11,418 nucleotides of DNA from positions 1 to 11,418 of the forward strand of contig CAMFHW010000082.1 of the NCBI GenBank assembly GCA_945952175.1, written 5' to 3'. The position numbers and the translations under genes are program-made. Shown here piece by piece: positions 6,392-11,418 of the stretch. The notes under the pieces are model-generated. The model saw nothing but the letters and a program-made list of their open reading frames with translations. It was not told the DNA's origin and searched no databases. How positions within the stretch are numbered: position 1 is the stretch's first letter; each line of letters starts with the position of its first letter. This DNA is from an uncultured Phenylobacterium sp. (GTDB lineage: Bacteria > Pseudomonadota > Alphaproteobacteria > Caulobacterales > Caulobacteraceae).

Positions 6392-7603
6392 TCAGCCGCC
6401 CACCACGCCCTTGGCGCGCAGTTCCGCGGCGCGGTCGGCGTCGATTCCGATCTCGCCCAGCACCTCGGCGGTGTGCTCGCCCAGGCCTGGCCCTGGCCAG
6501 CGCACCGCGCCCGGCGTCTCCGACAGCTTTGGGAAGGCGTTCTGCATCTTCACCCGGCCGAACACCGCATGGTCGGTCTCGACGATCGCGCCGCGCGCCT
6601 GGAACTGCGGGTCGGCCAGCATGTCCGGCGCGCGGAACACCCGGCCCGACGGAATGCCCTTCTCCTCCAGCAGGGCCAGCAGGTCGGCCAGCGAGAAGCC
6701 GGCCGTCCAGTCGGCGATGATCGCGTCCAGCTCGCCCTGGTTCTCGCCGCGCGCCGCGTGGGTGGCGTAGCGCGGATCGGCCGCCAGGTCCGGCCTGCCC
6801 ATGGTCTCGGCCAGGCGCGCGAACACCGTGTCGCCATTGCCGCCGATCAGGATCATCTCCCCCGCCGCGCAGGGATAGACGTTCGACGGCGCGATGCCCG
6901 GCAGGATCGCCCCGGAGCGTTCGCGCACATAGCCGGTCAGGTCGTACTCGGTGACCAGGTTCTCCATCACCGCCAGCACGCTCTCATAGAGGGCCGCGTC
7001 GATCATCTGGCCGCGCCCGGTATTGGCCCGGTGGTGCAGCGCCATGGTGATCCCCATCACCGCATGCATGGCGGTCAGGCTGTCGCCGATCGAGATGCCG
7101 GCCCGCGCCGGCGGCCGGTCCGCCTCGCCGGTCACATAGCGCAGCCCGCCCATGGCCTCGCCGATCAGGCCGTAGCCGGCGCGCGGCGCATAGGGGCCCG
7201 TCTGGCCGAAGCCCGACACCCGCGCCATGATCAGCCGCGGATTGCGCGCCGCCAGGGCGTCATAGCCCATGCCCCACTTCTCCATGGTGCCGGGCCGGAA
7301 GTTCTCGATCAGCACGTCGGCCTGGTCGATCAGCGCCAGCGCGATCTCGCGTCCCTCCGGCGTGCGCAGGTCGAGCGCCAGCGAGCGCTTGTTGCGCCCG
7401 ATCACCGGCCACCAGGGCGACAGGCCCTTGGGCAGGGAGCGGCCCCACTGGCGCATCGGGTCGCCGCTCTTGGGGTCCTCGATCTTGACCACGTCGGCCC
7501 CGAAATCCCCGAGGATCTGGCCACAGAACGGCCCCGCGATCAGGGTGCCCATCTCCACGACCTTCAGGTCCGACAGGGGGCCGGCGGCGGCGGGACGGGT
7601 CAT
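6392..7603 (-). CDS. CaiB/BaiF-family (class III) CoA-transferase
   Basis: This 403-residue protein is a family III CoA-transferase, which moves CoA between carboxylic acids through an aspartyl intermediate. The N-terminus (LSDLKVVEMGTLIAGPFCGQILGDFGADVVKIEDP, 10-44) is the family signature. DVLIENFRPGTMEKWGMGY (96-114) and RVSGFGQTGPYAPRAGYGLIGEAMGG follow. ISIGDSLTAMHAVMG carries Asp174, matching the catalytic Asp169 of formyl-CoA transferase. Full length is normal. AAGGAGA (7617-7611 on the minus strand) sits 7 nt before the ATG. It resembles dicarboxylate CoA-transferases in general; the acyl donor and acceptor cannot be assigned. It is divergent from the FAH-maiA-carbonic anhydrase operon, so it may act on a dicarboxylate made by it, an inference. 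Confidence 0.94.
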   Translation of the reverse strand: MTRPAAAGPLSDLKVVEMGTLIAGPFCGQILGDFGADVVKIEDPKSGDPMRQWGRSLPKGLSPWWPVIGRNKRSLALDLRTPEGREIALALIDQADVLIENFRPGTMEKWGMGYDALAARNPRLIMARVSGFGQTGPYAPRAGYGLIGEAMGGLRYVTGEADRPPARAGISIGDSLTAMHAVMGITMALHHRANTGRGQMIDAALYESVLAVMENLVTEYDLTGYVRERSGAILPGIAPSNVYPCAAGEMILIGGNGDTVFARLAETMGRPDLAADPRYATHAARGENQGELDAIIADWTAGFSLADLLALLEEKGIPSGRVFRAPDMLADPQFQARGAIVETDHAVFGRVKMQNAFPKLSETPGAVRWPGPGLGEHTAEVLGEIGIDADRAAELRAKGVVGG

Positions 7604-7706
7604 GCGAAGCTCTCCTTGAAACGGGCCCTTGGAGCGACCTCACGGTGCGGCTGTCAATCCCGACAACGGGGTTCACAAGGCGGGGGCGCAGGCGTAAGGG
7701 CGGCCC
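7604..7706. promoter_or_regulatory. Divergent promoter region between CoA-transferase and FAH genes
   Basis: This 103-bp spacer must drive both directions. On the minus strand TTGACA (7657-7652) is a perfect -35 box reading toward the CoA-transferase, but no good -10 follows at 16-18 bp. TGTC (7652-7655) and GACA (7662-7665) form a short inverted repeat overlapping it, too weak to call an operator. No regulator gene adjoins this region. Confidence 0.35.
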
Positions 7707-8387
7707 ATGACCGCCTATGTGCTCGCTCCCGCCGCTCCCGTCGCCATCCCCGTCGAGGGCGAGACGGGCGCCTTCCCCGTGCGCCGCGTCCTCTGCGTCG
7801 GCCGCAACTACGCCGCTCACCGTCGTGAGATGGGCGGCGACGACCGCGACCCGCCGTTCTTCTTCGCCAAGCCCGCCGACGCCCTGGTCCCTCCCGGCGG
7901 CGCGGTCGCCTATCCGCCGGTCACCGCCAACCTGCACCATGAGATCGAGCTGGTCGTGGCCCTGAAGGGCGGCGGCGCCGACGTGCCGGTCGAGAAGGCC
8001 CTGGACCTGGTCTATGGCTACGCGGTCGGCGTCGACCTCACCCGCCGCGACCTGCAAAACGCCGCCAAGGACAAGGGCCAGCCCTGGGAGGCCGCCAAGG
8101 CCTTCGACGCCTCGGGGCCCATCTCGGCGATCCGCAAGTGGTCGGGCGCTCCGCCCCAGGGCCGCATCGCCATCTCGGTGAACGGGACGGTCAAGCAGCA
8201 GGCCCTGATCGCCGACATGATCTGGAACGTCGCCGAGATCATCGCCGAAGCTTCCAAGCTCTGGACGCTGGCGCCCGGCGACCTGATCTTCACCGGCACG
8301 CCGGAAGGCGTCGGCCCCCTGGTCCGTGGCGACAAGGTCGAGGGCGAGGCCGAAGGCGTGGGTCAGCTCAGCTTCCAGGTGGCCTGA
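7707..8387 (+). CDS. Fumarylacetoacetate hydrolase-family protein (fumarylpyruvate hydrolase/acylpyruvase-like)
   Basis: This 226-residue enzyme belongs to the FAH C-terminal-domain family, which cleaves C-C bonds in 1,3-dicarbonyl acids using a divalent metal. It is a single-domain short form, close in size to FAHD1 acylpyruvases and NagK fumarylpyruvate hydrolases, not the two-domain eukaryotic FAH. VGRNYAAHRREM contains His37, the likely catalytic residue. The metal ligands fit Glu79 and Glu81 (HHEIEL) and Asp110 (GVDLTRRDLQ). TGTPEGVG (196-203) is the family's closing motif. A modest AAGG lies about 7 nt before the ATG. The maiA-like gene begins one base after its stop, supporting a joint role cleaving fumarylpyruvate (gentisate route) or fumarylacetoacetate (homogentisate route). 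Some family members decarboxylate oxaloacetate, so the exact substrate is open. Confidence 0.9.
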   Translation: MTAYVLAPAAPVAIPVEGETGAFPVRRVLCVGRNYAAHRREMGGDDRDPPFFFAKPADALVPPGGAVAYPPVTANLHHEIELVVALKGGGADVPVEKALDLVYGYAVGVDLTRRDLQNAAKDKGQPWEAAKAFDASGPISAIRKWSGAPPQGRIAISVNGTVKQQALIADMIWNVAEIIAEASKLWTLAPGDLIFTGTPEGVGPLVRGDKVEGEAEGVGQLSFQVA

Positions 8388-8388
8388 G

Positions 8389-9036
8389 GTGTCGATCACT
8401 CTCTACAGCGCCTGGCGCGCCACGGCGCCCTACCGGGTTCGGATCGGCCTGCGGCTCAAGGGCGTGGACTACGACTATCACGCCATCGACCTGGTGGCGG
8501 GCGACCAGCACAAGGCGGAATACCGGCAGGTCAATCCGCAGCGCCTGACCCCGGCGCTCGACCTCGGCGACGGTTCCGACATCCTCACCCAGAGCCTGGC
8601 GATCCTCGAATGGCTCGACGAGACCCATCCCGAGCCGGCTCTGCTGCCGAAGGACCCGATGGCGCGCGCTCGGGTGCGCATCATGGCCAACGTCATCGCC
8701 TGCGACATCCATCCGTTGAACAACACCCGCGTGATCCGGGCGCTCACGGCCATGCAGGTCGAACAGGCCGAGCAGGCCCAGTGGATGGCGCGCTGGATGA
8801 CCGACGGCTTCAACACCCTCGAGCCGATGATCGCCAGGTACGGCAAGGGCTTCTGCTTCGGCGACAGCCCCACGATCGCCGATTGCTGCCTGGTGCCGCA
8901 GGTCTATTCGGCCCGGCGGTTCAAGGTCGACATCGAACCCTATCCGGCGATCCGGGCGGTGGCCGACGCCTGCGCGGCGCTGCCGGCCTTCATCGCCGCC
9001 CACCCCGATAACCAACCCGATGCAGTGAAGGCGTAA
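8389..9036 (+). CDS. maiA: Maleylacetoacetate/maleylpyruvate isomerase (zeta-class GST)
   Basis: This 215-residue protein is a zeta-class glutathione S-transferase that converts the cis maleyl ring-cleavage product to the fumaryl form, using glutathione as cofactor. Signatures are VNPQRLTPALDLGDG (48-62), QSLAILEWLDETHPEPALLP, IACDIHPLNNTRVI, and GDSPTIADCCLVPQVYSARRF with PYPAI near the end. The N-terminal glutathione motif, often RSSxxYR(V/T)R, reads RATAPYRVR (10-18) here, so the usual serines are Ala11 and Thr12. I chose GTG at 8389: homology (SITLYSAWR) starts at once, AGGTGG at 8377-8382 lies 6 nt before, and only one base separates it from the FAH stop. A longer reading from 8326 would overlap FAH. 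Maleylpyruvate and maleylacetoacetate isomerases cannot be told apart here. Confidence 0.9.
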   Translation: MSITLYSAWRATAPYRVRIGLRLKGVDYDYHAIDLVAGDQHKAEYRQVNPQRLTPALDLGDGSDILTQSLAILEWLDETHPEPALLPKDPMARARVRIMANVIACDIHPLNNTRVIRALTAMQVEQAEQAQWMARWMTDGFNTLEPMIARYGKGFCFGDSPTIADCCLVPQVYSARRFKVDIEPYPAIRAVADACAALPAFIAAHPDNQPDAVKA

Positions 9037-9039
9037 GGC

Positions 9040-9651
9040 ATGCTGGACGACCTCAAGGGCAACAACCGGCGCTGGGCCGCAGGCAAGCTGTCGGTCGATC
9101 CGGGCTTCTTCAAGCGCCTCGAGGGCCAGCAGAGCCCGGAATATCTCTGGATCGGCTGCTCCGACAGCCGCGTGCCGGCCAACGAGATCGTCGCCCTCGA
9201 CCCGGGCGAGCTCTTCGTCCATCGCAACGTCGCCAACCTCGCCCCGCCGCAGGACGCCAACTACCTGTCGGTGCTGCAGTTCGCCGTCGACGTCCTGAAG
9301 GTGAAGCACATCATGGTGGTCGGCCACTATGGCTGCGGCGGCGTCGCCGCAGCGGTCGACGGCCAGCGGCGCGGCCTGGTCGACCACTGGCTGCACCCGA
9401 TCCGCGAGGTCTATGCCGAGAACCGCGCCGAGCTCGAGGGCCTCAACGAGGGCCGCCCGCGCCTGGACCGGCTCTGCGAGCTGAACGTGATCCGCCAGGT
9501 GCGCAACGTCGCCTCCGACGTCTTCGTCCAGGACGCCTGGGCCCGCGGCCAGAGCCTCTGCGTCCACGGCTGGGTCTATTCGATCTCCAACGGGCTGGTC
9601 ACCGACCTGAACGTCAGCGTCTCCGACCAGGCGGGCCTCGACGCGCTCTAG
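9040..9651 (+). CDS. can: Beta-class carbonic anhydrase
   Basis: This 203-residue zinc enzyme interconverts carbon dioxide and bicarbonate. It follows the bacterial Can type: the N-terminal LKGNNRRWA (5-13), then WIGCSDSRVPANEI with Cys40 as zinc ligand and the Asp42/Arg44 dyad, PGELFVHRNVANL, and VVGHYGCGGV with zinc ligands His96 and Cys99. All active-site residues are present. The start is 3 nt after the maiA stop, and TGAAGG at 9026-9031, inside maiA, lies 8 nt upstream, so it is the third gene of the operon. Its job there may be to supply bicarbonate or handle CO2, or it may be a housekeeping gene sharing a promoter; the sequence does not decide. Its TAG shares CTAG with the convergent pbpC gene. 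Confidence 0.96.
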   Translation: MLDDLKGNNRRWAAGKLSVDPGFFKRLEGQQSPEYLWIGCSDSRVPANEIVALDPGELFVHRNVANLAPPQDANYLSVLQFAVDVLKVKHIMVVGHYGCGGVAAAVDGQRRGLVDHWLHPIREVYAENRAELEGLNEGRPRLDRLCELNVIRQVRNVASDVFVQDAWARGQSLCVHGWVYSISNGLVTDLNVSVSDQAGLDAL

Positions 9652-11418
9652 CCGCCTTTGATCCGCACCTTGGCGGTCGCCCGTCGTCCCTCGGCGTCCA
9701 CGACCATCAGCTTGTAGAAGCCGGCGCCCTTCGGCTTCCAGACCACCCGGCCGCTCACCGGCTCCGGCGCGAGCGGCGCGCCGTTGACATACCAGCTCAG
9801 GCTCTCGCCGCCGGCCGCCAGGACCAGGCCGCGAGAGGCGGGGCCGAACGCCTCGACCCGCACGGTGGCGCCGTCCGGCGGGAAGATCAGGCGCGGTCCT
9901 TCGGTGACGTTGTTCAGGGTCTCCAGCGCCTGGGGCGCGGCCTTCGGCGCGATCGGGCGCGGCGCGGCGGGTGGTGCGTCCAGCAGGTCCGACACATCGA
10001 ACAGCAGGGGCAGGGCGGCGTCGCGCCCGGTCAGGCCGCCGCGTGCGCCGCCATCGGCCCGGCCTGTCCACACCACGATGGCGTAGCGCCCGACCACGCC
10101 TGCCGCCACCGCGTCGCGGAAGCCGTAGGAGGTGCCGGTCTTGAAGGCCATCAGCGGGCGGCCCTTCACCAGGGGCGCGGCCGTGGCGCCGGCCGGCGGC
10201 GGGGTCTCGCGCAGGATGTCCAGCACCTGCTGGGCGGCCGTCGCCCGCATCAGGCGTTTGCCGGCCTGGCGCGGGCGCCTGGCCGCCTCGTCTTCCGTCC
10301 AGGCCAGGGGCTTCATGGTCCCGTCGTCGCCGAGCGCGGCATATAGCTTGACGAGGTCGCGCAGTGAGATGCCCACGCCACCCAGCGCCAGGGCCAGGCC
10401 CGGCGTCCGCGTCTGCGCCTTGGGGCGGACCAGTGTGACGTCGGCGGCCGCCATCCGCGCCTCGAAGCTTGCGGGGTCGACCTTCTGCAGAACCTCCACC
10501 GCCGGTACGTTCAGCGAATGGGACAGGGCTTCGCGGGCCGTGACCTTGCCATGGAAGGTGCGGTCGAAGTTCTCCGGCTGGTAGTCGGCGAACCGCGTCG
10601 GCGTGTCGTCCAGCACGGTGTCGGGCGCGGCCACGCCGTCGTCGAAGGCGAAGCCGTAGATGAAGGGCTTCAGCGACGAACCCGGCGAGCGGATCGCGCG
10701 CGTCATATCGATCCAGCCGCCCGGCCGCTCCAGCCCGCCGGAGCCCACGGCGGCGCGCACCGCCCGGGTCGGGATCTCCACCACCAGGATCGCGGCGGTG
10801 TCGTCGGGGCCCTGGGCGCGGGCGGCCTTGGCGGCCAACGGCTCGAGCCGCGCCTGCAAGGCCGCGTCGATCGTCGAGACCACGGAGGCCTGGCTCGCGG
10901 GCGCGGCGCGGGCCAGTTCGCCCGCCGCATGCCAGGCGAGCGCCGGGAAGCGGGCGCGGGCGGGCAGGGGATCGGCCTCGGCCTCCGCGCCCTCCGCCTC
11001 GGTCAGGATGCGCGAGCGGATCATGCGGTCGAGCACCCGCCGTCGCGCGTCGCGGGCGGCGTCTGGCCGCCGGTCGGGACGGCGTGCCTCCGGCGACTGG
11101 GGCAGGGCGATCAGCAGGGCCTGTTCCCCGTCGGTCAGGCTCTCGGGTTCGTGGCCGAAATAGGAGAGGCTCGCCGCCCGCACCCCCTCCAGATTGCCGC
11201 CATAGGGGGCGAGCGTGAGGTAGAGCGCCAGGATCTGCGGCTTGGAGAGCCGCGCCTCGATCTGCACGGCGCGAACCATCTCGATCAGCTTGGAGGCCAC
11301 CGTCCGCGGCCGCGGCTCCAGGAGGCGCGCCGTCTGCATGGTCAGCGTCAAGGCGCCGGAGGTCGGGTGGCCGGGGACGACCGCCCAGCCGATCGCCCGG
11401 ACCAGCGAGACCGGGTCG
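9648..11418 (-). CDS. pbpC: Penicillin-binding protein 1C, 5' end beyond the window
   Basis: This is a bifunctional class A penicillin-binding protein that polymerises and cross-links peptidoglycan in the periplasm; 589 residues are visible. Reading on from the right edge gives the end of the glycosyltransferase (GT51) domain: DPVSLVRAIGW, the TLTMQTARLL motif (near 11350), then SKPQILALYLTLAPYGGNLEGVRAAS. The transpeptidase domain has SSLK (Ser codon at 10679-10677), SLN (from 10517) and KTGTS (from 10142). A C-terminal PBP1C-type domain follows (EGPRLIFPPDGATV to the end), which separates PBP1C from PBP1A/1B. The start, membrane anchor and first GT motifs lie outside. The canonical GT motif GxSTLTMQ reads GALTLTMQ: a Leu (TTG, 11351-11349) replaces the Ser. 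The tail overlaps the carbonic anhydrase gene by 4 bp. Confidence 0.95.
   Translation of the reverse strand, partial: DPVSLVRAIGWAVVPGHPTSGALTLTMQTARLLEPRPRTVASKLIEMVRAVQIEARLSKPQILALYLTLAPYGGNLEGVRAASLSYFGHEPESLTDGEQALLIALPQSPEARRPDRRPDAARDARRRVLDRMIRSRILTEAEGAEAEADPLPARARFPALAWHAAGELARAAPASQASVVSTIDAALQARLEPLAAKAARAQGPDDTAAILVVEIPTRAVRAAVGSGGLERPGGWIDMTRAIRSPGSSLKPFIYGFAFDDGVAAPDTVLDDTPTRFADYQPENFDRTFHGKVTAREALSHSLNVPAVEVLQKVDPASFEARMAAADVTLVRPKAQTRTPGLALALGGVGISLRDLVKLYAALGDDGTMKPLAWTEDEAARRPRQAGKRLMRATAAQQVLDILRETPPPAGATAAPLVKGRPLMAFKTGTSYGFRDAVAAGVVGRYAIVVWTGRADGGARGGLTGRDAALPLLFDVSDLLDAPPAAPRPIAPKAAPQALETLNNVTEGPRLIFPPDGATVRVEAFGPASRGLVLAAGGESLSWYVNGAPLAPEPVSGRVVWKPKGAGFYKLMVVDAEGRRATAKVRIKGG

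Noticed and set aside
8368..10071. 567-codon antisense ORF across maiA, carbonic anhydrase and the pbpC tail
   Set aside because: It crosses three genes with clear family motifs; long open shadow frames are common at this GC content.
11349..11351. TTG at 11351 as the pbpC start codon
   Set aside because: The frame continues upstream with GT51 sequence (DPVSLVRA...), so the gene runs beyond the window.

Overview
The window is about 11.4 kb of very GC-rich, tightly packed bacterial DNA. Strong G/C bias at third codon positions, an RTX metzincin protease of serralysin type, the zeta-class MaiA sequence and the alphaproteobacterial look of the penicillin-binding protein suggest an alphaproteobacterium. 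Caulobacterales (Caulobacter/Phenylobacterium-like) is my best guess; it rests on remembered family resemblance, not on a search. The first 44 bases are not genomic: they are an untrimmed Illumina Nextera adapter with its i5 index, so base 45 is the true contig edge.

Layout. (1) 45-2981: a MarR regulator and a truncated alpha/beta hydrolase run leftward, divergent from an aldo/keto reductase-SDR pair running rightward. The 102-bp spacer holds a consensus -35 box and a 15-bp perfect palindrome suited to MarR. (2) 2978-4078: a PaaI-like thioesterase (leftward) and a TetR regulator (rightward) diverge around a 23-bp perfect palindrome, a likely TetR operator. (3) 4075-6388: a small cupin (leftward) and a 563-residue RTX zinc metalloprotease (rightward) share a 151-bp spacer. 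(4) 6392-9651: a CaiB/BaiF CoA-transferase (leftward) is divergent from a probable operon of FAH-family hydrolase, maleylacetoacetate/maleylpyruvate isomerase and beta-carbonic anhydrase. (5) 9648-11418: a penicillin-binding protein 1C gene, leftward, cut by the right edge.

The genes form repeated divergent pairs meeting in convergent pairs with no space between them. Three of four convergent junctions overlap by exactly four bases at a palindromic CTAG, which supplies a TAG stop on both strands; the fourth has a 3-bp gap. There is no room for conventional intergenic terminators at these junctions.

Functionally, the left half looks like small, locally regulated redox/hydrolysis and acyl-CoA units. 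The middle encodes a type I-secreted protease whose transporter is elsewhere. The FAH-MaiA pair matches the last steps of homogentisate or gentisate ring-cleavage catabolism. I see no RNA genes, insertion sequences, CRISPR arrays or phage genes, and no clear case for a wholly new system. The most interesting points are the two operators, the shared CTAG stops, and apparent changes in conserved motifs of MaiA and PBP1C.
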